From: Micromonospora coxensis
GTDB lineage: Bacteria; Actinomycetota; Actinomycetes; Mycobacteriales; Micromonosporaceae
Length of the DNA stretch: 64,000 nucleotides
Reading direction: 5' to 3'
NCBI RefSeq assembly: GCF_900090295.1
Contig: NZ_LT607753.1
Span: 3,658,001 to 3,722,000, forward strand
Shown here: positions 45,184-52,784 of the stretch, piece by piece
Layout: each line of letters starts with the position of its first letter
How positions within the stretch are numbered: the first letter of the stretch is position 1
Notes under the pieces: generated by a model
Told to the model about the DNA's origin: nothing
Databases searched by the model: none
The model's input: the letters and a program-made list of their open reading frames with translations, nothing else
Made by a program: the position numbers and the translations under genes

Positions 45184-46431
45184 GTGCGCGTACTTCTTGT
45201 GGGGGGTGGCGGGCGGGAGCATGCGCTCGCGCTGGGCCTCGCGAACGATCCGGCCGTCGACCAGCTGATCGCGGCACCCGGCAACCCGGGTGTCGCCGCG
45301 GTGGCGGAGCTGCGGGAGGTGGCGGCGAACGATCCCGCCGCGGTCGCCGCGCTCGCCGTCGAGGTGCAGGCCGACCTGGTGGTGATCGGGCCGGAGGCGC
45401 CGCTGGTCGCCGGGGTCGCGGACGCCGTGCGCGCCAAGGGCGTCCCGGCCTTCGGGCCGTCGGCCGAGGCGGCCCGGCTGGAGGGTTCGAAGACCTTCGC
45501 CAAGGAGATCATGACGGCCGCCGGGGTGCCGACCGCCCGCGCCCACACCTGCACCGACGCGGAGAGCACCGCGAAGGCGCTCGACGACTTCGGCCCGCCG
45601 TACGTGGTGAAGAACGACGGGCTCGCCGCCGGCAAGGGCGTCGTGGTCACCGACGACCGCACGATCGCCGAGGAGCACGCGCGCGAGTGCGGCCGGGTGG
45701 TGATCGAGGAGTACCTGGCCGGTCCCGAGGTCTCCCTGTTCGTGGTGACCGACGGCGAGGCGGCGTTGCCGCTGCTGCCGGCGCAGGACTTCAAGCGGGT
45801 CGGCGACGGCGACACCGGCCCGAACACCGGCGGGATGGGGGCGTACGCGCCGCTGCCCTGGGCCCCGCCGGGCCTGGTCGACGAGGTGATGCGCGACGTC
45901 GTGCACCCGACGCTGGCCGAGATGCGTCGCCGGGGCACCCCCTTCGCCGGCCTGCTCTACGTCGGGCTGGCGCTGACCGCCGCCGGCCCCCGGGTGATCG
46001 AGTTCAACGCCCGGTTCGGCGACCCGGAGACGCAGGTCGTGCTGGCCCTGCTGGAGACGCCGCTGGCGGGGCTGCTGCACGCCGCCGCCACCGGCACGCT
46101 GGCCGCCCACCCGCCGCTGCGCTGGCGCGAGGGCGCGGCGGTCACCGTCGTGGTCGCCGCCGAGGGCTACCCGGCTGCCCCGCGTACCGGTGACGAGATC
46201 GTCGGCGCGGACCGCGCCGGGGTCATCCACGCTGGCACCCGCCGGGCCGACGACGGCACGTTGCGCTCCGCCGGGGGCCGCGTCCTCTGCGGTACGGCCA
46301 CCGGCCCCGACCTGGCCGCCGCGCGGGACGCCGCCTACGCCCTGGTACGCGGCATCGAGCTGGCCGGCTCGCACCACCGCACCGACATCGCCGCCGCAGC
46401 GGTCGAGGGGCGGATCGCCGTCCCCGACTGA
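45184..46431 (+). CDS. purD: Phosphoribosylamine-glycine ligase
   Basis: ATP-grasp ligase of de novo purine synthesis, joining glycine to phosphoribosylamine. The 415-residue enzyme has the N-terminal VLLVGGGGREHALA, the ATP-grasp YVVKNDGLAAGKGVVV and EFNARFGDPETQ, and GPNTGGMGAY. A TAGGAT -10-like sequence (45170-45175) eight bases before GTG 45184, without a ribosome site, suggests a leaderless mRNA. Confidence 0.97.
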   Translation: MRVLLVGGGGREHALALGLANDPAVDQLIAAPGNPGVAAVAELREVAANDPAAVAALAVEVQADLVVIGPEAPLVAGVADAVRAKGVPAFGPSAEAARLEGSKTFAKEIMTAAGVPTARAHTCTDAESTAKALDDFGPPYVVKNDGLAAGKGVVVTDDRTIAEEHARECGRVVIEEYLAGPEVSLFVVTDGEAALPLLPAQDFKRVGDGDTGPNTGGMGAYAPLPWAPPGLVDEVMRDVVHPTLAEMRRRGTPFAGLLYVGLALTAAGPRVIEFNARFGDPETQVVLALLETPLAGLLHAAATGTLAAHPPLRWREGAAVTVVVAAEGYPAAPRTGDEIVGADRAGVIHAGTRRADDGTLRSAGGRVLCGTATGPDLAAARDAAYALVRGIELAGSHHRTDIAAAAVEGRIAVPD

Positions 46432-46470
46432 CGGCCTCGGCCACGTCGCGCGAGGCCGGAGCGCGTCCCG

Positions 46471-48033
46471 TCAGCCGTAGTAGCGGCGCAGTTCCCGGGT
46501 GAGCACCTTGCCGGTGGCGTTGCGCGGCAGGTACTTGACGAAGATCACGTCCCGGGGGACGGAGAACCGGGCCAGGTAGTGCCGGACGTACTCGCGGACC
46601 GCCTCCGGGTCGAGGGTCTCGCCGGGGTGCAGGCCGAGGAAGGCGGCGAGCCGCTGGCCGTACTCGGGGTCGGGAACGCCGATGACGGCGGCCTCGCGTA
46701 CCTGGGGGAGGCGGGCGAGCAGGTCCTCCACCTCGGACGGGAAGACGTTCTCCCCGCCCGAGACGATCATGTCGTCGGCGCGGCCGTCGACGAAGAGCAG
46801 CCCGTCGCTGTTGATCCGCCCCAGGTCACCGGTGTCGAGCAGCCCGTCGCGGGTCTCCCGCCGCGCCCCGGAGGTGTAGCCCTCGAAGAGCATCTCGTTG
46901 CCGACGAAGATCCGGCCCACCCGCCCGTCGGGGACCGGCCGGCCGTCGTCGTCCAGGATGGCCAGTCGGGTGCCGTGCGGTGGGCGACCGGCGGTGGTGG
47001 GGGCCTCGCGCAGGTCGGCGGGGGTGGCGATGGACGCCCAGGAGACCTCGGTCGAGCCGTACAGGTTGTAGATGACGTCGCCGTAGACGTCCATGAACCG
47101 GGGCGCGAGGCCGCCGGGCAGCGCCGAGCCGCTGACCGCGACCACCTTCAGCGGGGGCCGCGGGTCCGGCGGCGGCACGTCGAGCAGCCGCTGCACCATC
47201 ACGGGTACGGCGAAGAGCGCCTGACACTCGTGGGTCACCAGCGCGTCCCGGGTGGCGGCGGGGTCGAACCGCCGGTGCAGCACGATCGTCGCGCGCAGCG
47301 CGAAGGAGACCTGGAGGGCGGCGTACCCCCAGGTGTGGAAGATCGGTGCGGCGATCATGACGGTGTCGCGGGCGTGCAGCGGGATCCGGTCGATGATGGA
47401 CACCAGCGGGCCGAAGCCGTTGGGGGTGGGGCGGCGGGCGCCCTTCGGCGCGCCGGTGGTGCCGGAGGTGAGGACGATGGTGCGCCCGTCGCGCTCGGGT
47501 GGTTGCAGGTCGCCGGGGAGCGCGCCGGCCACCAGGTCCTCGTGCGCGCGTTCGTCGACCCGCTGGACCTCGGCGGGGAGGCCGACGACCCGCTCGGCGA
47601 ACTCGTCGTCGTGCACCAGCACCCGCAGCCGCTGCTCCTCGGCGACGGTGGCCAGTTGGGCGGCGGAGAGTCCGGTGTTGACCAGCACGGCGTCCGCGCC
47701 GAGCACGGTGGCGGCGACGATCGCCTCGATCAGCCCGTGGTGGTTGCGGCAGAGCAGCCCGACCCGGTCGCCGGCCTGTACGCCGAGCGCGGCGCGCATG
47801 GCCCGGGCCAGCCGCTCGGCCCGGTCGAGCAGTTGCTGGTAGGTCAGCTCGGCGCCCGTCTCGTCGATGACGGCGGTGCGGCCCGGGTCCCGGGCGGCGG
47901 CCTGCCGCAGCTCGCCGGTGAGGCTCCAGCCCCACTTGCGCAGCGCCCCGAGCTGGGAGGCGACCCGGATCGGCCGGCCCGGGGTGAGCAGTCCGCGCCG
48001 GGTCAGTGTGGCCACGACGAACGGCAGGTCCAT
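46471..48033 (-). CDS. Acyl-CoA synthetase / AMP-dependent ligase
   Basis: A 520-residue member of the ANL superfamily, activating a carboxylic (probably fatty or steroid-derived) acid to its CoA thioester. AMP-binding signature IVLTSGTTGAPKGARR, VIYNLYGSTEVSWASI, LLDTGDLGRI and the catalytic Lys region RNATGKVLTREL are all present. ATG 48033 has GAGGAGG upstream. It lies downstream of an acyl-CoA dehydrogenase and SCP2 gene; the hairpin in the gap may limit read-through. Confidence 0.93.
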   Translation of the reverse strand: MDLPFVVATLTRRGLLTPGRPIRVASQLGALRKWGWSLTGELRQAAARDPGRTAVIDETGAELTYQQLLDRAERLARAMRAALGVQAGDRVGLLCRNHHGLIEAIVAATVLGADAVLVNTGLSAAQLATVAEEQRLRVLVHDDEFAERVVGLPAEVQRVDERAHEDLVAGALPGDLQPPERDGRTIVLTSGTTGAPKGARRPTPNGFGPLVSIIDRIPLHARDTVMIAAPIFHTWGYAALQVSFALRATIVLHRRFDPAATRDALVTHECQALFAVPVMVQRLLDVPPPDPRPPLKVVAVSGSALPGGLAPRFMDVYGDVIYNLYGSTEVSWASIATPADLREAPTTAGRPPHGTRLAILDDDGRPVPDGRVGRIFVGNEMLFEGYTSGARRETRDGLLDTGDLGRINSDGLLFVDGRADDMIVSGGENVFPSEVEDLLARLPQVREAAVIGVPDPEYGQRLAAFLGLHPGETLDPEAVREYVRHYLARFSVPRDVIFVKYLPRNATGKVLTRELRRYYG

Positions 48034-48062
48034 GCGGCGGGGCCTCCTCGTGCGGGGGTGCG

Positions 48063-48090
48063 GTGAAGGGCCCCACGAGGGGCCCTTCAC
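48063..48090 (-). terminator. Perfect GTGAAGGGCCCC hairpin between lipid genes
   Basis: GTGAAGGGCCCC (48063-48074) and its complement (48079-48090) form a 12-base-pair stem with a 4-base ACGA loop. It sits 30 bases before the acyl-CoA ligase ATG and 100 bases after the acyl-CoA dehydrogenase stop. It is a likely terminator of the dehydrogenase unit, perhaps also a leader structure for the ligase. Confidence 0.75.
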
Positions 48091-48192
48091 CTGGGCTTCA
48101 CCTTTCGATCATGCCTGCGTCGGCGGCGTCGGCCCAAGCCGTGGTGCCGTCCACCACCTGCGGTGGTGCGCGCCGACACCGTCGGTCACGGG

Positions 48193-49407
48193 TCAGCGGA
48201 CGTGCACTCCGGAGATGGCGCGGGAGATGACCAGCCGCTGGATCTCGGAGGTGCCCTCGAAGATGGTGTAGATCTTCGCGTCCCGGTACCAGCGCTCGAC
48301 CGGGTGGTCGCGGAGGAAGCCGGCCCCGCCGAGCAGCTGCACCGCCTTGTCGGTGACCGAGACGGCCACCTCGCCGGCCTTGAGCTTGGACATCGAGCCC
48401 TCGCCGGCGGTGAACGGGCGGTTGTTGCGCCCCATCCAGGAGGCCCGCCAGACCAGCAGCCGGGCGGCGTCGATCTCCATCCTCATGTCGGCCAGCGCGA
48501 ACGCGACCGCCTGGTTCTCGATGATGGGCCGCCCGAACTGGACCCGGTCCTTGGCGTAGTCCAGGGCGTACTCGTAGGCGGCCCGGGCCACGCCGAGCGC
48601 CTGCGCGCCGACGGTGGGCCGGGACAGCTCGAAGGTGCGCATGGCGGCCTGGCCGGAGGCGCGCTGCCCGGCGCGGGCGCGGGCCAGCCGCTCGTCCAGG
48701 GCCTCCCTGCCGCCGAGCAGGCAACGTCCGGGCACCCGCACGTCGTCGAGGAAGACGTCGGCGGTGTGCGACGCGCGCAGCCCCAGCTTGCGCAGCTTGC
48801 GGGTGGCGCTGAGCCCCGCCGTTCCGGGCGGTACGACGAACGCGGCCTGCCCGCGCGAGCCCAGCTCGGGCTCGACGGAGGCGGTGACCACGTGCACCCC
48901 GGCGATCCCGCCGTTGGTGGCGTACGCCTTCTGCCCGCGCAGCACCCACTCGTCGCTGGCCTCGTCGTAGACCGCCCGGGTGCGCATCGCGCCGACGTCG
49001 GAGCCGGCCTCCGGCTCGCTGGTGCAGAACGCCGCGACGGCGGGCCGGTCGACGTCGCCGAAGCACTGCGGCACCCATTCGACCATCTGGTCGGGGGTGC
49101 CGGCGCCGTAGATGGCGGCGACCGCGAGGCCGGTGCCGAAGATGCTCAGGCCGATGCCGGCGTCACCCCAGAAGAGTTCCTCGCTGGCGATCGGCAGGGA
49201 CAGGCCGGTGGGGTCGGCCCAGCAGGTGGCGAGGAACTCGAAGCCGTACAGGCCGACCTTCGCCGCCTCCTGGATGACCGGCCAGGGAGTCTCCTCCCGG
49301 GCGTCCCACTCGGCTGCGGCCGGGCGCACGACCTCGGCGGCGAAGCCGTGCACCCAGTCGCGTAGATCCCGCTGTTCCTCGTTCAGGTCGAGCGAGAACT
49401 CGGCCAT
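48193..49407 (-). CDS. Acyl-CoA dehydrogenase
   Basis: A 404-residue FAD-dependent dehydrogenase. CTSEPEAGSDVGAMRT marks the flavin/substrate region, QFGRPIIENQAVAFALADM the middle, and the catalytic Glu lies in YTIFEGTSEIQRLVISR. ATG 49407 starts MAEFSLDLNEEQ and is one base after the SCP2 stop, so the two are co-transcribed. It may oxidise a branched or sterol-derived acyl-CoA. Confidence 0.95.
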   Translation of the reverse strand: MAEFSLDLNEEQRDLRDWVHGFAAEVVRPAAAEWDAREETPWPVIQEAAKVGLYGFEFLATCWADPTGLSLPIASEELFWGDAGIGLSIFGTGLAVAAIYGAGTPDQMVEWVPQCFGDVDRPAVAAFCTSEPEAGSDVGAMRTRAVYDEASDEWVLRGQKAYATNGGIAGVHVVTASVEPELGSRGQAAFVVPPGTAGLSATRKLRKLGLRASHTADVFLDDVRVPGRCLLGGREALDERLARARAGQRASGQAAMRTFELSRPTVGAQALGVARAAYEYALDYAKDRVQFGRPIIENQAVAFALADMRMEIDAARLLVWRASWMGRNNRPFTAGEGSMSKLKAGEVAVSVTDKAVQLLGGAGFLRDHPVERWYRDAKIYTIFEGTSEIQRLVISRAISGVHVR

Positions 49408-49408
49408 C

Positions 49409-49861
49409 TCAGGCCTTGGGGATGTCGAACAGGTTGGCGATGTTGGCGGCCAGACCCAGGTCACCCTTGGCCTTGAGCTTGCCGGTCATGAACATCATGA
49501 CCGGGTTGGCGCCACCGGAGACGATCTTGAGGAACTCGACCGGGCCCATGGTGAGGCTGAGCTTCGGGTCGCGGGTGGCGCCCTCGTTGACGGTGCAGGC
49601 GCCGTCGGCGATGACCACCTCGTAGGTGTCCGTGCCACCGTCGGGGCGGCCGGTGATGTTCCAGTGGATGACCGCGTTGGTCGAGCCCGCCCGGTCGGCG
49701 CGGAACAGCTGCGGCATCCGGCCGAAGACCTCGCTGAGGATCTTGCCGCGCAGGTCGCCGGACATCACCTCGGCGATCTTGTCGTCCGGGGTGGACTTGA
49801 CCAGCTGGGCGAACTCCTTGGGGCCGACGTTGGCGAAGTTGGCCGGGTCGAAGTCAGTCAT
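49409..49861 (-). CDS. SCP2 sterol-binding domain protein
   Basis: A 150-residue soluble lipid-carrier domain: AVIHWNITGRPDGGTDTYEV and LTMGPVEFLKIVSGGANPVM, then FMTGKLKAKGDLGLAANIAN, are classic SCP2 features. ATG 49861 has GGAAGG eight bases upstream. It precedes the acyl-CoA dehydrogenase and is divergent from a TetR gene with a strong operator, suggesting control by a lipid ligand. Confidence 0.93.
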   Translation of the reverse strand: MTDFDPANFANVGPKEFAQLVKSTPDDKIAEVMSGDLRGKILSEVFGRMPQLFRADRAGSTNAVIHWNITGRPDGGTDTYEVVIADGACTVNEGATRDPKLSLTMGPVEFLKIVSGGANPVMMFMTGKLKAKGDLGLAANIANLFDIPKA

Positions 49862-49891
49862 GGGATGCACCTTCCGGGGGTGTGAGTGGTT

Positions 49892-49917
49892 ACTCAGGCG
49901 TAACCTTACGCACGAGT
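49892..49917. promoter_or_regulatory. 26-bp TetR-type operator in the SCP2/tetR divergent promoter
   Basis: GCGTAACCTTACGC (49898-49911) is a perfect 14-base dyad, extended by ACTC (49892-49895) and GAGT (49914-49917) with the same centre. A second overlapping dyad is GGTTAC/GTAACC (49888-49893, 49900-49905). TATGCT (49921-49926), seven bases before GTG 49934, is a probable -10 of tetR. Confidence 0.78.
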
Positions 49918-49933
49918 AGGTATGCTCGCAAGA

Positions 49934-50572
49934 GTGTCCAGCTCCCCCACCTTCAAGCGTCTCCCGCGCGCCGTCCGTGAGCAGCAGATGCTCGACGCCG
50001 CCGTGAAAGTCTTCTCCCGACGTGGCTTTCACGCCGCCAGCATGGACGAGATCGCCGACGACGCCGGCATCTCCAAGCCGATGGTCTACGCGTACCTCGG
50101 CACCAAGGAGGAGCTCTTCGTCGCCTGCCTGCACCGGGAGACCGCCCGGATGATGGAGGCGATCGCCGGGGCCGCCGCGCCGGACCTCCCCGCCGACCAG
50201 CGGCTCTGGCGCGGGCTGCGCGCCTTCTTCGGCTTCGTCGGCGCGCACCGGGACGGCTGGGCGGTGCTCTACCGGCAGGCCCGGGGCTCCCAGCCGTTCG
50301 CCGGGGAGCTGGCCGCCATGCGGACCCGGCTGGTGGACGTGGTCGCCGGGATGCTGGACCACGCGCTGCGCGCCGAGGGGCGCGAGGTCGCCGGGACCGA
50401 GCTGGAGTTGGTCGCGTACGCCCTGGTCGGGGCGTCCGAGTCGCTCGCCGACTGGCTCGCCGACCACCCCGAGGCGGACCCGGAGCGGACCGCCACCCGG
50501 ATGATGAACGTCGCCTGGCTGGGCGCCGGTCAGCTCCTGCACGGCGTCACCTGGCGCCCCCCGACCCCCTAA
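49934..50572 (+). CDS. TetR-family transcriptional regulator
   Basis: A 212-residue repressor with a standard N-terminal HTH (REQQMLDAAVKVFSRRGFHA, MDEIADDAGISKPMVYAYLG) and a ligand domain (LRAFFGFVGAHRDGWAVLYR). It is divergent from the SCP2/acyl-CoA dehydrogenase genes and probably represses them in response to a lipid-derived ligand. GTG 49934 is favoured over ATG 49922 because TATGCT lies seven bases upstream, giving a leaderless start; the ATG is inside that element. Confidence 0.9.
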   Translation: MSSSPTFKRLPRAVREQQMLDAAVKVFSRRGFHAASMDEIADDAGISKPMVYAYLGTKEELFVACLHRETARMMEAIAGAAAPDLPADQRLWRGLRAFFGFVGAHRDGWAVLYRQARGSQPFAGELAAMRTRLVDVVAGMLDHALRAEGREVAGTELELVAYALVGASESLADWLADHPEADPERTATRMMNVAWLGAGQLLHGVTWRPPTP

Positions 50573-50595
50573 CCCCCCACCCCCATCCCCACTCC

Positions 50596-50612
50596 GGGGG
50601 GGGGGGGGGGGG
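50596..50612. repeat. 17-nt poly-G homopolymer
   Basis: An uninterrupted run of 17 G, between the TetR stop and hairpin element B. Long G runs are rare even in GC-rich genomes and are slippage-prone; it could be real, variable in length, or an assembly artefact. Confidence 0.8.
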
Positions 50613-50620
50613 CGCCGCAG

Positions 50621-50681
50621 GTTGATCATGAAGTTGTTGCCGCGACACGCCGATGGGCCGGGCAACAACTTCATGATCGAC
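50621..50681. repeat. Palindromic element, copy B
   Basis: Arms 50621-50641 and 50661-50681 pair over 21 bases with one G/T mismatch (core GATCATGAAGTTGTTGCC). The 19-base loop starts GCGACACGCCGAT, matching the complement of the copy A loop. It is between the TetR gene and a convergent DedA gene. Confidence 0.9.
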
Positions 50682-50717
50682 AGAGGAGAGGGGGGAGCGG
50701 GGAGTGGGGACGGCTGG

Positions 50718-51341
50718 TCAGCGGTGGGTGGTGGAGCGGGCGCGGGAGTGGGCGCGGCGGCGCAGCCAGCGGGCCAGCTCGACCAGGCCGGTGACGGCCA
50801 GGGAGAGGCCGACTCCGACGAGCAGGCCCTTGACCGGGTCGCGCTCGAAGGCCAGCCCGCCGAAGTAGCCGAGCAGCCCGCAGTACAGGCCCCAGGTGCC
50901 GGCCGCCACCGCGTCGAAGAACAGGAACCGCGCCAGCGGGTAGCGGACCGCGCCCATGGTCAGGGTGACCGCGGTGCGACCCCCGGGCACGTACCGCGAG
51001 GTGGTGAGGATCGAGCCGCCCCGCCGGTCCACGGCCCGCCGGGCCCACTCCGAGCCGGCGCGGCGGCGGCTGTCGGCCGGCAGCCGGGCCAGCCGGTGCG
51101 CGCCGCCGCCCCGGCCGATGGCGTACGAGACGTGGTCGCCGGCGAGCGCGCCGAGCGCGGCGGCCACGATCACCGGGACCAGCGCGGGCTCGCCCCCGGC
51201 GGCGAAGACCCCGGCGGTGATCACGACCGTCTCGCCCGGGACGGCCGGGAAGAACGCGTCGACCGCGGTGACCGCGAAGATCACCAGGTACACCCACGGC
51301 GAGGTCACCGTGTGGTGCAGCAGGTCGAGCACGGACTCCAT
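50718..51341 (-). CDS. DedA-family membrane protein (second copy)
   Basis: A 207-residue DedA/VTT protein. It has the re-entrant region FFPAVPGETVVITAGVFAAG and the conserved TSRYVPGGRTAVTLTMG with the signature Arg residues, then three more TM helices and an Arg/His-rich tail. It differs substantially from the copy at 25.2-25.9 kb. ATG 51341 is the conserved start. It is downstream of the PurA-like operon, separated by a tandem-repeat array. Confidence 0.92.
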   Translation of the reverse strand: MESVLDLLHHTVTSPWVYLVIFAVTAVDAFFPAVPGETVVITAGVFAAGGEPALVPVIVAAALGALAGDHVSYAIGRGGGAHRLARLPADSRRRAGSEWARRAVDRRGGSILTTSRYVPGGRTAVTLTMGAVRYPLARFLFFDAVAAGTWGLYCGLLGYFGGLAFERDPVKGLLVGVGLSLAVTGLVELARWLRRRAHSRARSTTHR

Positions 51342-51372
51342 GCCCTCATGCTGGGCGCTCGACCCCGGTCGC

Positions 51373-51510
51373 GGGCCGAGTCGCCGGTCAGGGGCCGCGC
51401 CGTCGGATCAGGGGCCGAGTCGCCGGTCAGGGGCCGAGTCGCCGGATCAGGGGCCGCGCCGTCGGGTCAGGGGCCGCGCCGCCGGATCAGGGGCCGCGCC
51501 GCCGGGTCAG
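51373..51510. repeat. Degenerate ~20-bp tandem repeat array (about seven units)
   Basis: Units of TCAGGGGCCG(C/A)G(C/T)CG(C/T)CGG(A/G), 19-20 bases each, run from a partial unit at 51373 to 51510. The last unit contains the stop codon of the PurA-like gene. No spacer-repeat structure, so it is not CRISPR. It looks like a minisatellite formed by slippage of the gene's 3' end. Confidence 0.85.
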
Positions 51511-52784
51511 GCGGCCACGGGACGGCCGGTCCGCACCGGGTCGCCCGCGGCCAGCCAGCCGAAGGGGGTCTTCTCCCCGGCGGTGGGACCGTGCGAGGTG
51601 AGCACCACCGGCGCTCCCAGCTCGGCCGTCACCGCCGCCGGCCAGTCGACTGGCGCGTCGTCGTCGTACACCGGACGGGTCGCCAGCAGGCGGGCGGTGA
51701 GCGCGGCCTGCCGGTCGAGGTCCCCCGCCGGGCCGGGGACGAGCCGGTCGGTGTCGGCGTAGCGGCGGCAGATCCGCAGCGCCGGCCGGGCCAGGTCGAG
51801 GTGGGTCAGCGCCAGCCCGTCGACGCCGCCGGCGACGTCGAGGGCGTACCGGTGGGCGACCGCGTCGAAGTGGCCGAACCGGAACCGGCCCTGCCAGGGG
51901 TTGGTCGGGTTGCGCGGGTCGGTGTACGGCAGCGCCGGGTCCTCGGTGACCAGCGGCCCGGGGCCGTGCCGGGTGGTGGTCACCCGCAGCACCCCGAGCC
52001 GCCGGGCGGTACCGGCCATCCCCGCCTCGGCGAGCAGCGCCTCCGCGTTGGCGAAGGTGGTGGTGCTCCACGTGGTGTACGGGTGGAAGCCGTGCCACTC
52101 GTCGAGCAGCACCCCCTGCGCCCCCTCGAACACGCAGGTCCCGGCCCGTAGCGCCCCGGCCAGCCAGGACTCCTCGACGATCGCCACCCGGCCGGCGAAC
52201 CCGGCGTAAGCGGGCAAACAGTCGGCGACCGGCGGGGCGTCCAGCGGGCCCAGCTCGGCGGTGAGCCGGTCCCGCAGCAGGGTCAGTCGGCGACGCAGCC
52301 GCTCCGGGCTGCGGCAGTCCGCCACCCGGGGCGCCTCGTCGGGGTGGGCGAGGCCGTACGCGACCGCCTCGCCCACCCCCAGCCCGCAGGAGCCGTGCCG
52401 GTCGGCGCCCCGGGCGACCTCCCGGGCCTGGTTGGCGGCCCGGTGGTACGGCGTGGCCAGCAGCGCCTCGCCGTCCACGGTGAGCCGGTCGAGCGCGTCG
52501 GGCACCCCGACGGCGGCGAGGTGGTCGGCCTCGGCGGCCAGCGCCAGCGGGTCCACCACCACGTGCCGCGACAGGTGGGTACGCACCCCGGGGCGGAACG
52601 TGCCGGCGCCGAACTGCGCGAAGGTGTGGTGTCGTCCGTCGGGCAGCACGACGTTGTGCGCCGCCTGCGCGCCCCCGTTGAACCGGACGACGGTGTGCAC
52701 CGGCCGGGTGGCGCAGAGCCAGTCCACGACGGTGCCCTTGCCGGCGTCGCCGTACCCGAGGTCGACCACGATCACGTGGTTCAC
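51507..52784 (-). CDS. Divergent adenylosuccinate synthetase-like protein (PurA paralogue)
   Basis: A 425-residue relative of PurA with altered active-site loops. The P-loop is GYGDAGKGTVVDWL rather than GDEGKGK (catalytic Asp kept), and the His loop GGAQAAHNVVLPDG is kept. The IMP loop GTTGRGIGP is replaced by GSCGLGVGE, and the aspartate loop [11 protein letters not shown] by NPWQGRFRFGH. A GTP-dependent ligase on a different nucleotide or amino donor is likely. GTG 52784 overlaps the vWA stop (GTGA). It is last in an operon with Nudix, J/pseudokinase and vWA genes, and its stop is inside a tandem repeat. Confidence 0.85.
   Translation of the reverse strand: MNHVIVVDLGYGDAGKGTVVDWLCATRPVHTVVRFNGGAQAAHNVVLPDGRHHTFAQFGAGTFRPGVRTHLSRHVVVDPLALAAEADHLAAVGVPDALDRLTVDGEALLATPYHRAANQAREVARGADRHGSCGLGVGEAVAYGLAHPDEAPRVADCRSPERLRRRLTLLRDRLTAELGPLDAPPVADCLPAYAGFAGRVAIVEESWLAGALRAGTCVFEGAQGVLLDEWHGFHPYTTWSTTTFANAEALLAEAGMAGTARRLGVLRVTTTRHGPGPLVTEDPALPYTDPRNPTNPWQGRFRFGHFDAVAHRYALDVAGGVDGLALTHLDLARPALRICRRYADTDRLVPGPAGDLDRQAALTARLLATRPVYDDDAPVDWPAAVTAELGAPVVLTSHGPTAGEKTPFGWLAAGDPVRTGRPVAA

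Noticed and set aside
48141..48170. Mutually exclusive GTGGTG/CACCAC stems suggesting an attenuator
   Set aside because: Stems are short (6-7 bases) and likely by chance in such GC-rich DNA; no leader peptide or ligand context.
51373..51510. Possible CRISPR array
   Set aside because: Units are contiguous with no spacers and no cas genes are nearby; this is a tandem minisatellite.
51507..52784. PurZ (2-aminoadenylosuccinate synthetase) for Z-genome DNA
   Set aside because: The catalytic Asp is kept, whereas PurZ enzymes replace it, and there are no phage or DatZ/MazZ-type genes around.
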